From Climacteris rufus (taxonomy: Eukaryota > Chordata > Aves > Passeriformes > Climacteridae), in assembly GCA_013398175.1 (NCBI GenBank), contig VZRZ01000509.1:1313556-1377555 (forward strand): a DNA stretch of 64,000 bases, written 5' to 3'. Made by a program: the position numbers and the translations under genes. Position 1 is the first letter of the stretch; each line of letters opens with the position of its first letter. Under the pieces are notes generated by a model that did no database searches, was not told where the DNA came from, and saw only the letters and a program-made list of their open reading frames with translations. Of this stretch, positions 1 through 12,900 are shown piece after piece.

Positions 1-3000
1 CTTTAAAAAATCCACTTGACATATTTGCAAACAGACTTTCAAAACTTTTCAAACTTTTTGTTGTTGAAAATATGGTTGTTGATTATTATTAGCCAGCATA
101 TGTTTATCACGAGCAATAGGATCAGAACAAAATAAGGCAGTTTTTAGAAAGGAAAATAAAGTGTGACTGCAAAATACGCCAAAAGAGGTTGATCCTGTTT
201 TCAAAGAGTAGTTTCTTAGAGTAAGGGCTCTAACTTGCAACTGATATTCCTTGTACAAGCTCTTCACCAGTGGAAAACGATTATTTGATGGTTGGTCTGC
301 AATGGAAGAAAACAAAGGACAGCCATAAAGTGCACAGCTGGATAGACATCACCCTTGCTCAAGTCAAGACATTAGCCTGTGAGTCTGGGTCAACAAGGTG
401 CAAAACCAAGTACAGGCACATGCTTAATGCAGCTCAGGCAAGGACCAGCTTAAACACAGCTTCCAAGACAAGGTGAGGGAGGCTGCCGACAAGACTTGAA
501 TGAAGCTGGACCATGTTCCCTGCAGCTGCCAGGCAGGATGTACACTGTGAAAACCTGCTGCAACTGCTGAAACCACTGCTGTCATAGCACAAAGGGATAG
601 ATTTCAGGGTGGAGCACTGCATAGTAAGAGCTGATTAAGCACCATGAGACACAGCACAAAGGCTTCCCAGTGGCCATATCTTCTCAGCTTAAAGATATTT
701 TGCATGTGTCTGGGCTAGATTACTTCTTGTCCCTAGTTTCTTGTGCTTCAGCAAGAAATCCAAGCATTCAAAGATATTACAAGAAAGACTGCTCTAGTGC
801 TTTTACTGTGATCTGTGAAATATATCATGCTGTTTTCAAAGATGACTTGTCACAGCCTTTGCTCAGAAGATTTCCCAGCTAAATTTTGCAAACTCATGGG
901 TCTTTGATAAGTATCAAATTACATAAGACCTTATCTCTAAGGAGCAGATGAGCCCTTTGATATCAGTGAGTTTATTACCTGGTGCAGGATTTATTGATTG
1001 CTTCCAGAAGAGTTCTCCACCCCTCCTTACTCTCAATGCATTTATATACCTTTTAATACAGAAAAGCTGGGACATACTGCATAGGAAGTATTTGGCTGTT
1101 CCACCTCAGAGAAAAATTCATACTCTTCCAGGAATCTTTCTGCCATCCTTCATCGAAAGCAAACAGACTCATAATGACTACTGCCGACTAGGAATCAAGT
1201 AGTTGCCTCCTTTCATGTGTAAACAACAGTCAACTTTAATCAGCCTTTAATCTGTCAGTAGCCCTTCAATAAGAAAGCTATGCATTTATACTTCATTAAT
1301 CATGTTTCAGCAGAGCAAGCCAGGATCTGCTAGTTCTGTGAGCAGAAACAGACTCTGCTGGGGTTTCAGTTTGGGGTGTTTTTTTAGGGCCACAAGAAGG
1401 GATAAAACATGAGTAGATGTATGTACGTGTGAGTGTGTGAACAAGTTCCATCAGTTTGCCAGCTGTAGGAGAGGCATTAATCTGCATTACATTACATCAC
1501 TGAGCAGATATTAGAAAGCACCACAGCCATTTTTCCTTAACCCTACATTACATCTCTTCAGGCTACACAGGACTTTACACTTTCAGAAAACCTCAAAACA
1601 CAGAAACCAACCAAGAAAATAGAAAAGCTTTCAAAAATAAGTTTTAGAAAACAGAAACATTGGCTGTACTCACGGCTATCTTGTTCAGGTTTCTACTTCA
1701 CTTTTGGGGGCCCTAACATCTTGGGAAAAAGAAGTCCCCACAAGCAATTTTAGTTGCTTCAAAAGACAGATATAGTGTTAGATAGTTAAGTTAAAACTCT
1801 TACTTAAATGAGTATGTGAAATTTTTCTACAAGCTTCTGATCCATCTCAGTTTTTGTGCATTTCTACCTAAAAAAATCCTGATCTAATCGAGCACACTTA
1901 CTGTAATCAGTGCAAAGCCACAATGACTGTCACAAGTATTTGTAATAACAAACCAGAAGGATCAGAAAGATTAAGTAAGAAAAGCAAATCTGCCAAAAAT
2001 GTTAAAAAAAAAAAAAATCAGTGCATCTCTTCTGTCTTTTGATGTTCCACAACTTCCATGAGAGCAAAATGAAGATTTACATGTAAGTACTGCTTTAGGT
2101 GACTTTTGAATTTGGGAAATACATTAAGTGCTCCTCATGTTTTCAGCTTGGTTTTGTCAGAGTCACTGATGAGTCTTTCCTGAATTGTCACTCTTGTTTT
2201 GCTCTTGGAGCAAGTGCAACAAAACTCAGTGATCCTGTCTTTCTCTGTCTTCATCTACATAGAGCAGTAGCAGGTTAGGTAAGTTGCAACAACCTCCATG
2301 TTGTTTTTTGAGCTCCTGAAAGGTACCACTTTGGTGCCTGTGCCTGATTAACTATAGACTTGGAATCAACAGAGGAGAAAAATGTCGTAAAAGAGTGTGA
2401 TGTTTTTCACCTGCATATTTGATAAAGCTACAGCAGCAGGATGCATGTAGACTCAATAGGTCATTTGCACAGGCTGCTGGTGGTGGGAGCTAGCTCCCCT
2501 CCCCCTGAACACAGAGAATACCAACATCAATGACAGAGATGATCAATGAAAGTCATACCATGAAAAATACCTGTGTGCCTCCAAAGAGGAACTCACCTGA
2601 ACCAATTTATGTGCTGGCCTTAAGATGAGAGGACTTGCTGCAGTTCAACAAGACCAATCCCTGTTTATCACCTGAAAACTTGCACTCCTTCCCTTGCCAT
2701 GCCCTGTGAGCTGGTAGGGTATCCCAGGAACCCTTGAACCACCTCAGCCAGAACACCACTGTTTGACACACAAACAGCATTTTGCACATCACAAACACCC
2801 TCCCCTGGTTGTCTCACTGCCGGACAGAACAAGCTTGACAAAAGAATGTTAGAAGTGGGAATGTTATAAGTGGGATCATCTCTAACCATACCACCCCTGG
2901 CTATCAAAAGCATCCAGCTCCCCTCTCGCTGGCAGTGAAGTCCTTCAAAACAAAGGCCCACTCACAGCAAACTCAATAAGCAGTCCTTTAAGTTGCAGGA

Positions 3001-4700
3001 ATCATCAAAATCTCATACTTCCAGATCTCGTCACTCCATGCTAGGTGTCTACAGGGTCCAGTTCAGGGGCCCAGTCTGGTGACACCCTTGCAGGCAGCTT
3101 TGACAGCCCATCTCAGCACAGGTTCCCTGAGAGTCACCAAAGCTGTCAGCCCTCGTGGAGGTGAAGAATGGCAGCACTGGTGGGCTCAGACTGCAAATGA
3201 AGAGCTGGCTTTCAGGGTTGCACGTCCTCATGCCTTGATGCCCTTGCAGCAGCATATCAATCTCTCATCCCCACTGTCACAAACACCCTGTTTTTATAAT
3301 CTAAATGCTCATATCCTCACTCCCAGAAGTAAGAAACCACTTGTGCTTGGGAATCAGCAGTTAAATCACAGGCCATTCCATAGCTGAAGGTTGATGCTGT
3401 CCCCAGCAAGATCCTTTCTTTTCCCCAAGACCCCTCCCTGACCACCAGCTTAGCAGGAACCACCTGCTTCTCCTTGTGCCCCAGACAGGCAGGATCAGAC
3501 CTCAAGGCCCCACTGCCCCAGCACTCCACCCCAGGCTCAGCCCTGGCCACCGCTATGCCTGGCAGCCCCTATCCCAGCCCTGGTGTCCTCCCTTGTGCTG
3601 GTGACACTGCAGAGGTACAGCCCAAACACCCCGCTGGTACCCAGGTCCATCCACGTATTGTGATAGTGGCCCTTAACACTATCTAGCCCAATAGTACCTG
3701 CTAGTGCTTGCCACTCATTTTCAGGCATCATTTCACATTAATTACTATTCTCTTATTTCATTAGCAGCAGTAAAACACTTTAATAAAAGTCATTTCACAC
3801 AGTCTCTAAGTTCACTGCTGGAACTTCTGGGAAGATGTGCAGGTCAGGCTTTGCAGTAATGGGTCAGTGAGAGCTATAGACCTACAGAGAGTCACATATT
3901 AATTTTGCATTACAGGAGAGGGTGAAAAAGCTCTGATATTTGCTACTACTACATCCAAGAAAAAATGTAAACTGATAGAAAGCCAAAGGAAACACAGATG
4001 GGTTCTGTTTAATACAATGCCATATTGCAAATTAAAAAGGTCTTGTGCTGTGCTGTCTGACATGCTTCACTTGGAAATGAAAACTTCTGGATTCCTCTCA
4101 TTTCCTCTCCCTTAAGCTAATGGCAGCAAACATGTGAAGCAATTGCTCCCCCTAAGCTTCACTCACTATTAAATCACAGACAATTTGCAATGCAGGTCAG
4201 AGCCATGGAAGGCTGTTTCCATGTAGATGTTTCATCTGGCACCCTGCTGAAGCTAATGAATCAACAAAATCTTGTAAAATTTATTTTTATTAATTTATTT
4301 ATCTTTTTTTTTTTTTTCCTGGGGCAAAAGGATAAGTCTTTGCAGACACTTTTCAAGGGAACTAAATCCTTGCTAAAGGCATTCGGAACTCTGTTAAAAA
4401 GAACAGAACAAATCTTCTATTAGGCATTTCAGAAGTGGTGAAAAAACAAGCATTTGCCGTGTTTGGAGATCTATGTTCCTGTGCTGTCTGCAAACTGTGC
4501 ACGTTATTTCTCCTGATCCTAGGAAAGATCCACAAGCCAGATTAAAATCCTAAAGATGTTTTATCCAAGAATTCATAGCTACACTTAGGTACTGCATAAC
4601 CATCAAGATACTGAAACTGTCTTCTCATAACATTCTCTACTCAACACCTTCCCTTAGGTTTTGTTCATGTAGGACACATGCTTGGCTCTCACTGTTTTGT
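1..4700. other. Intergenic DNA, no gene recognised
   Basis: I see no gene here. Open frames are short, unrelated to any family I know, and overlap each other on both strands. The part from about 2600 to 3680 is noticeably richer in C and G than its surroundings. It may be an old transposon, but I could not match it to a family. Simple sequence includes 14-base A and T runs at 2004-2017 and 4304-4317. Confidence 0.6.
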
Positions 4701-4721
4701 ACCTGAGCCCCAGAATGGTTT

Positions 4722-5087
4722 TCAGTGTTGGTGATCCCGCTTCAGATTCCTGGGGTACAACCTGCAGGGCATTTTCAGAGTATAAGCAGTCATTTCAGAC
4801 ATGCCTACACCACACAGCAGGTGCTGTTGGCCATTATTTCCACTGAGCACTCCTGTGGACAAAGTACTGATGCAAGTCGAGTAAAACTCTAATGACCCCT
4901 TTGCAGTAGGGATTTTAATTAACAACTCTGGCTCCTCGTGGTATTCTTCACACACTTTCAGCCAGTTATCTACCAGGTGTCTCATTGCCAGCCCGTCACT
5001 TGCATGGTAGGTTATCACTGATATTGGCTGTCCAGATTTGCTGATAGCTGCAGCACTGACATTTGTACCAAGTCGGCAGAGCTGACA
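4722..5087 (-). other. Unrecognised coding-like open frame
   Basis: This minus-strand frame is open for 121 codons between a TAG (5088-5090) and a TGA. I do not recognise the product. The first two-thirds reads like protein, with runs such as GLAMRHLVDNWLKVCEEYHE, and many codons ending in C or G (CTG, GTG, GAG, CAC) although the surroundings are AT-rich. The frame has no ATG near its 5' end. A weak splice-acceptor-like site (pyrimidine-rich, then TGTCAG) lies directly at its 5' edge, so it could be an exon, a processed-gene relic or a transposon fragment. A 121-codon frame can also occur by chance in 64 kb. Confidence 0.2.
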
Positions 5088-5099
5088 CTAAGTGAGAGG

Positions 5100-8000
5100 T
5101 CACTTTCTAACAAATTTTATTAAAACTCTGAGATTTCTCTGAAGGGAAACAATCATATTTGTGAATTTGTGTAAGATTTGCAGGCAAATTGAGGTGCTGG
5201 TATATCAAGACATTTATAAAAGGTCATTAAGAATTTCCATTAGTGAGGAAGTAATTTGATTGTAGAAGTTTGAGGGCATTTCATCAGAGGCAAATAAAGA
5301 AGGAATATTTAACATCAGATTAAAACCATATGAGACCATTTTGCACCACATGAGTGACATTTGACTGCACTCCTAAAGCACTGTTGTGGGCAGTTCACCT
5401 GAGAAGAATGTTCATAAACCATAATTCACTGAAAAGGACTCTATACTGCTAAAAGGAAAGAAAGGAATTTCACCCAGAAATGAGAATTATGTGAGAGCTC
5501 CTCACAATGAGGAAAAAATAGTCCCACATGCAGCAAACATTACTGTAAAAATAACACATTTGGAAAATATTTGAGGTAGAGAAAGGAAGGGTTACAATGG
5601 ATTACATAAGATAAATTAGAACAAACTGAATGACCTGGTCCTTCACTAAATGATAAAGAAAGCTGGTAGCAGATGGCTTTTGCAAGGGCAGTTCATTTAG
5701 TACATTGTTTTTTCTTCAACCTTTCAGCTTCTATCTCCATTAAGAGAGTAAACTGGGCTCAGGTGGCTGACACAATTAGCATCAGTGATAAAGTGGTAAC
5801 AGTTCAGGCTAGAACAAAGAGGAGTCAGAGATTACTTACCTATGATACAGAAACACCTAGTCCCACGTCCACCATCTCTAGCAAACTTAGGGACCGGAAC
5901 AAACTAATCTTTACACCTTTCAAAATTAATGGTGAAAAAGAGAAGTAGCAGAACAATTCAAAAGCCCATTACAGTACCCATATTTGAGAATGGAGAAAGG
6001 ACACATAAAAAGAAATTGTAGAATGACTGACATAAATGTCATGCGAGGATAAACACTTGAAAACATAAACAAGATTATTTAGGCAATAGGGAGATAATAA
6101 TCAAGCTGATATAAATATTTTCAAGACCAAACTGTGAAAAATAACAAAACATGAATTCTCAATATGAAACTGGCAAAAGAAATGGATGTGATTCTTGTGA
6201 TCCCTTTGTGTAAATAGAGCAGTGAATAATGTAGTAAGTGATTTCACATTTGCATATGGTATGTGCAGAAATACTGCACATAATGCTGGTATCTATATTT
6301 TACAAAGAATGGAGAAGGAGAGGGCTAAAAGTGAAAAACTAATCGAATAATCTAAGAATTACTAAAAAATATTTCTTGTGGGTAACCTAAGATGTTATAT
6401 GTATGGAGTTAACAAAATTGCCCCAAAAGACTAAGTTGACTTAGTCACAGCAGGCAGTTCATTTTCATGATGACAAATAGCATATTGAATGGACCTATTA
6501 ACCAACAGAAAGGAAGGAAAGGCAAAAAATAATAACTGGAAGATATATACAAAATATTTTTAGGAAAAGCTCTCCATCCTTTCTTATCTTTACATCAAGA
6601 CTGGCTATCCTCTGGAACTGACACAATTTGAAAAAATAAAATACTATGCTGGGTCTCAGTAACCAGTACAGGGAAAAGTATATTCACTGTGTAATTTTTT
6701 CTTCCTTTTGACAGTCTTTATATAAGGTAAATAGGAACCTCATTGATATATGCAAACCAAAGCCTAATTAATTTAGCCTGATATTAAGATAACATTTACT
6801 TGAAGGTTAGAAAATTAAACATGATAGACTCACCAAGGCATAAGCCAAAGCATCATTTTTTTGGTAAAATAATGTCTCAGTACAGGTTTCACATGAAAGT
6901 CTAGCAGGAGTTTTGACAGAAACAGGGGTGTTAATATTTATGCATTGTCCACAGACAAACACGGAAAGGTCCTCTCACCCGGTCTCCCTACCCTAGCAAA
7001 AAACGGAGGAACCATCAAAGTAGGTGGCAAATGTAGTCCAGCCTGCACAGTCACACACATAAATCCCTCTACAAGTCATATGCAGACTGCTCAGCCATTG
7101 TCAGCCTGAGTTGGCTTTGTATTGATAATCTGAATGTACAAGATGTCATAGCTCATTACCAGTCTTCATTGTGCCTAAAAGAGATGCATAATCTGAGAGT
7201 CATAAAGACACCAAACACAATGGACGGAGCGTGTAGGTTTGGGAGATCCATGCTTTATTCCCAGTTCAGACTTCAGTGTGTGCAGAGAAGAAGAAAAACA
7301 TAAAGAGAGTAGCAAATTCTGAGTATCAGTGATTTACACAGTTTTAATTAGTGTTAATAAAAGTTAATTAAATGCATTAGAGTGAAATCTTGCCATTTGC
7401 TTTAAGAATTATGTAATGTTAGTTTTATGACTGAATACAGCCAGATAACCAATCCAAAAGTTTTCATGTGGAAGGGCAACAGCTTTGCATTGTTGTTGCT
7501 GGTTATCTCTAGGAGCTACACAACCGTTTACCCATTTCAGCATAGTGAAACGGATTTATTTGCTAAATTCAAATTCCAATTAGAAACAGTGAGTCGTTTT
7601 ATTCCCTGTCCATCCATTTTCACAACAGTCTTATTTCTTGGTCCTTCGTACGGCTGGGACATGACTGTAGATCAGAAGTGGGAATTCAGCATCATAAATT
7701 ACCCTCTTCAGGTCCACTGCCATTCCCAAAGCATCCTGGCATATCTGATAATAGACGTGACAGTCAAGAAAAAGACACTGTTTCATTGCACCATATAAAA
7801 CAAATGAAATATGCTGTTAATTTCTGGTACTTTTAATAAGTGTTTTAGTAAGCAGCTATGTTTGTAGACCACTGTGTCCTTCCTTCAGAGTTTGAGGAGG
7901 GGAAAATAGCCTAATCCAGCTTACAGGGCAATGCAAAATGAGCCTTTGCTCTGAACTAGAGTGGGAGAAGCACAAACCTCACCTCTGTAGAGATTACCAC

Positions 8001-9862
8001 ATCCAAATTTCCCTCAGCAAGGTCAGGGAGGATGTCATACCTGGGCCTGAGATTTCTCAACAGCTTGCAGGTCCAGGCATGTGAAGCTTAGGCTGGGCAG
8101 TTGAACATCCAGAAATACCAGGTGGTTTATGGCCTGTGCATAGCAGCCATGACTTTTCTGGATGGTGCTGTGCAGTCGCTCCCATGAGCAGGTTGATGCT
8201 CCTGTATTGCATGACCTGTAACTCTCAGAGTCTCCCAGAGTTTCATGCTGACTGCAGCTTTGCCACAACACACAGCCCTCTGCCCAGGAACCCTGAGACA
8301 GAGGTCACTGCAGTCGTGCCTGCCTCCCCTCAGTAAAGCTGTGCTTTGGTGTGAGTTACACTTCAGATGGTATATCACACACGTGATGAAAACCCTCCCT
8401 CACCCTGCCCAGAAAGGATGTTTCCAATGAAGATGAGGACCTCTCCAGCTGCCAGATAGACACAGGGCTGCAGTCCCTGGCTGGGTGTTACACACAGCTA
8501 CACAACAGCTTATTTTCAGCAGGTCTTCCAGTCTGCACAGACTAACTGCTCCAATGACTCCTTCCAGTATGTTGTTGGACCCATTGCTTTGTGACTTTAT
8601 AAACCTATTAAGAGTCATACCCACTTTTAGCTAGGGGTTTCCACCGAGTCCCCCAGGTAATTTATTTTCATATTAATACTGTCATATCTATCTAGCCCAA
8701 AGAGAAGGATACAGGTCAGAGTTTAAATATGAGCTGGTGTGCAGCCCCATAACCTTGAACCAAGGACAAGAGGTGGTGACAGTGAAGCTCCAGCTGAGCA
8801 CTGTTCTGTTTTGTTTCTCTCTCCCCTCGTTCATCCCTTTTGTGAAAACAATAAAATGTTTTAACCTGTCTTTCATACTGGTATTTCACACAGCTGAGGG
8901 GATGCTGTGGAAGCATTGTTAATGATATGGTTTGCCTGAAAGTGCCTAACAGATCATATATCATTTGGGATAGTCTCAGATGAGCTAATATCAAAGACAC
9001 AGATGATTCATTAAATTGCAGTGAGAGAGAGCAATGTATTAACCCTTTGACACACTCCAGTAAACTTTCTTCAACAAGATTTTTGTGGAAGCAGGTGTGA
9101 GGGTGAGAGAGCAGGTGGGAGGGCAGGAATTTGAGACTAAATGGAATACAAGCAAAAAACTCTGGAGGGTGAATTCTGACCTGGGAAAGAAGTACTGAAA
9201 TGCTGTTGTAATAAGGAGAGTGCCACTAAGGAGAAAATGGCACAAATTCAGAGTTCATAAAAATATTAAGAATAGTCATTCCACAAAAATCTCACATGAC
9301 AAAGAAAGAGAGACAAAACTGTATTTCTAACCTAACCATCATCACTTGCATATTGCCCTTGTCCAAAGCTGCCCATCTCCCCTTTCAAGGACAGCAGCAC
9401 AGACAGAAAGATCAGATCAGCAGGGAGAAAAGGCATTCCATTATTCATTGGTTCAGTTATTCACGAGATCAGAAAACAAAAGAGAAAATAATAAAAAGAA
9501 AATCCATAAGACAAATGAAACAAATGAAAAATCCATAAATATTTGGCAGTTGTCAATTGAAATTCTTCACGCTTACAGAAGCAATTTAAGGAGCTTAAAG
9601 TAGCTACAATGCAAAGAAATTCTTGATAGGTCCATATCTGGGAGTTTTTAAATAAAAATTCAACCCTCAGTAGCATAGAAATTAAAACATGCCAGATGTT
9701 ACAGGGATTTGACGTAGTTCAACAAGGGTGAAGTTACAAGTTTATTAACTACAGCAGCTGGTATCAGAGGATTTGCAATTTTTTTATGTGACAGAGTTGG
9801 TGCATGTAAGCACACAAGGGTCTTGAAAAAAAATGTTGCCAAAGACCAACAAAACGATAACT

Positions 9863-9865
<3 letters not shown>
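5100..9865. other. Intergenic DNA, no gene recognised
   Basis: AT-rich sequence with no recognised gene, RNA or repeat family. A 123-codon open frame at 7427-7798 on the plus strand resembles nothing I know, and its composition matches the flanks. A richer patch around 8030-8640 carries overlapping short frames on both strands, which is typical of non-coding DNA. Confidence 0.6.

Positions 9866-9915
<50 letters not shown>
9866..9915 (+). repeat. Poly-A homopolymer, 50 bases
   Basis: An uninterrupted run of 50 A residues is seen on the plus strand. It is by far the longest homopolymer in the window. It could be the tail of a retroposed sequence whose body lies to the left, or an expanded microsatellite. 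I recognised no gene or SINE body in the preceding few hundred bases and saw no obvious target-site duplication. CR1 elements do not end in poly-A, so the run is not a CR1 tail. Confidence 0.95.
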
Positions 9916-9917
<2 letters not shown>

Positions 9918-12900
9918 CTTAGAAGACTGTGATGTGTAAAGGGGTGTAATAAATTAAACGAACAGCAGAGGTCCTTGTTAAACTCCCTGCAGCCACACAA
10001 AGATGAAGAGATGCAATAAAGGATCATTTATTTAGTTTGCCAGCAAGGATTTTTAAGAGCTTTTCTGAACTACAAAACCTTTTCAAATTATAGCACTTGT
10101 AATTAAATCCATATCCTTTGAACTGAATAGAATACAGGCTCTGTAGAGCTGTCCCCAGCTCACACATCTCCACACCAGAGGTCATGCACTGAGTCTGAGC
10201 TGGAACTTGGCAGCATGGGGAAGGACTGCTCCCCAGATATGCTCTTGAGCCCATCCTGAAACCTATTAGGGAAACATTTACATGGTTGATTAATTTATAT
10301 TTAAGCAATTTTATTAATTAATGGGGTAGATATAAAGAAGTTACAGCTTTAAAGTTCACAAGTCTGTTTATCTAAAGTAACACAAAAACACATCACGACA
10401 CCTATTAGTTGCTTTTTTTCCCTTGAGCACTTGAGAAAAGGGGTAAATAAGATGGTTTTGTTTCAGAGCAGGCAGAATTTTTCAGTTAATAGCTTTTAGG
10501 AACAGCAGGCCTTGCTGAGACATACTGCTGTGCAGATGGTGGCATTCAAATTGTGCAAAAAAAAAAGAACATAGGTTTGTTGATACTGCATAGAGTAGAT
10601 TATATTCCATCTGTCTGCATTCCATGTATATGCAGATAGATCACTTTTTCATGGAAAAGTATATATAGGTAAAAACATTCCTGGCATAAAAGCATCTAAG
10701 CAAAGCACAGCAAACACAAGAAAATAACTTAGTAGAAGTGTGTCACAAAACTGTGTCAGCAGGCTGGAAGCCCAGGCTGCTACCAGCCTAAGCTTCATGT
10801 TCTGCAGCCTGAATTCCACTTTATGGCTTTCCCAAGCCATCAGCATTTGAGGTTCAAATTTTACATGCTGGTTGGTATGGCTTTAGGATTTATCCCTCCC
10901 AGACTTTACTGGGTCAAGAAGAGAAATAACAGTTCTGGTAAATTCTTGACACTTTTTGTTCAAAATCTTTGGAGCACACATTTCATAGGTATCAGTGAGA
11001 GTGCAGCTGGTCTGTCAGTAATTGTTTTTCATACCCAGTGAAAATCTGAACAAATTCAGTCAAGTTACAGACCCTTCAAAAGTACTGTTTGTGCATGTTC
11101 AATAGGAACCATATTTGCCTTTGCAGCTAAAGCATCTGAAGGCTGCACAGTGAGGCATAAAACTGCACTATTGAGCTGCTCTAGGGTTGGTCCAGGTACC
11201 TCACCTGAGAAGCAGATTTCTACATATTTTCATTGGTCCTCTTGCTGGGTCTAAGTAGAGCAGAAGAAAAATGCTTAACTCCATGATGCACAGAGAGATT
11301 GACACTATCCATGTCTGACTGGCCTAAGCACAGACATTTACACCTCAGCCTCTGCAGCTGCAGAAGATCTGGTTCATCTAGCCAACTTCTGACAAAAAAC
11401 ATGGTTACCAACTCTGAAAAACCCAGGTTCTGGAGTAATAAGTGTTACAGAAAGACCTGGAGAAATCAAATGCTAATAAATCCACAGCATGCATTTCAAT
11501 CATGTGGGATTGAATGCAGTGGCTTCTATTACGGTGCTGCTCTGAAGGGCTAAGTAGGTGCAGAGCTGCATCTTGCTGAGTTCTGTGGGTGAGATTCCTC
11601 TTTCCACCAAGGGTTATCCATATGTCACTTTGTAAATCATCAGCCTGATTCCCTAAGAAAATGCTGTTCCGATCCATTCTGACACTTTTATTCCTACTTA
11701 GGAAAGTGTGCAGATCCAGGCCTGAAAAACAAAGTTTCACATGTGAATTTGAGCACCTGTGCTTTCAGGCACAGGTTCTACGATGAGGTGCTTCGGGATC
11801 ACAGGCAATGATTACACCAAACTTTGCAGCAGCTTTCGATAGTCAAACAAGCTGAGGAAACCACCTCTAGCAAAGATGCTTTTGTGTACTAGGACACGAA
11901 ACATTTACAAATCAGTTTAACTTTCTTTTTGTTTCATATCACTGGAGACAGAGAGAGAAGCAGCTTGTAAAGAGCTGGAGTGATATTACACAGCTTTTAG
12001 AATAAGTGCCAGTGACAGTCTCAACACCCCCGTTTACCATGCCTAAGTCTGCAGAGTGGTTTATATTCACCCACACCGTGTGCTTTCCAGCATGGGAGTT
12101 ATAGTGAACTCTCTCTGAAGCACCAGCCTCATTGATTACTCAGTCAAATGAGTTTGATTCAGCACACCTCCAGTGTAACTGCATCTCTAGTAGGCAAAAA
12201 TGTGTAACAAAAGGGTGTCGATACTCCATCTTTCCACTGAGTTTGCATATGCTAAGGACTGACATTTTTTTCAGTAATTTTTATTTTCTGTTTCCAAAAA
12301 TTCTGTCACTCTGCTTTTATATTAAAACCTCAGCTTAGAAGATTGCTCAAATTGCAGAGTCCTCCACTGATACCATGCAAATACAGAATTACCACATGAA
12401 AGCAGTGAGTTTAGCCAAGAACACTTCAAACAGGATGCAGAGCAAATATGTGAAAACAATTTCCCATCTACCACTGCTTTATATAACCAAGTGATCAACT
12501 GACTTTCCAGTGAGAAACTAAGGACCAGTGAGTGAACTGATGACCTTTGTTCCACATGCTCTGTCTTTAGTAGTGATTTACCCCCTTATACCAATACATG
12601 TTCTGCTAACTAATCACTTAGTTATTTATAGTTGCTACACTTAACTCTTGGAGACTTGCCACATATGTTATGTAGCAAAGGACATTACAAACATCTTCCC
12701 ATATAGATTTGTGTATGTATTCCAAATAGTATGGAATTCTTGAGTTTGGGGAAAGCTGAAAATTCCCTATTTCTTCCAGACACTAAGGTTTTGCAGAAAA
12801 ATTTCATTTGTAAGAAATAGCTTTTCTTTCAGATTCCAATATTATCTAGAAGAAATAGATCCATTTTTACACCATACCATGTTCTGTATCATTATTTATT

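Noticed and set aside
4950..5010. Possible acyltransferase-type HxxxDG motif in the coding-like frame (YHASDG)
   Set aside because: The spacing is HxxDG, not HxxxDG, and no other motif of that superfamily is present.
7427..7798. 123-codon plus-strand open frame with a hydrophobic stretch near its start
   Set aside because: It resembles no family, and its codon choices are like the AT-rich flanks. Treated as chance.
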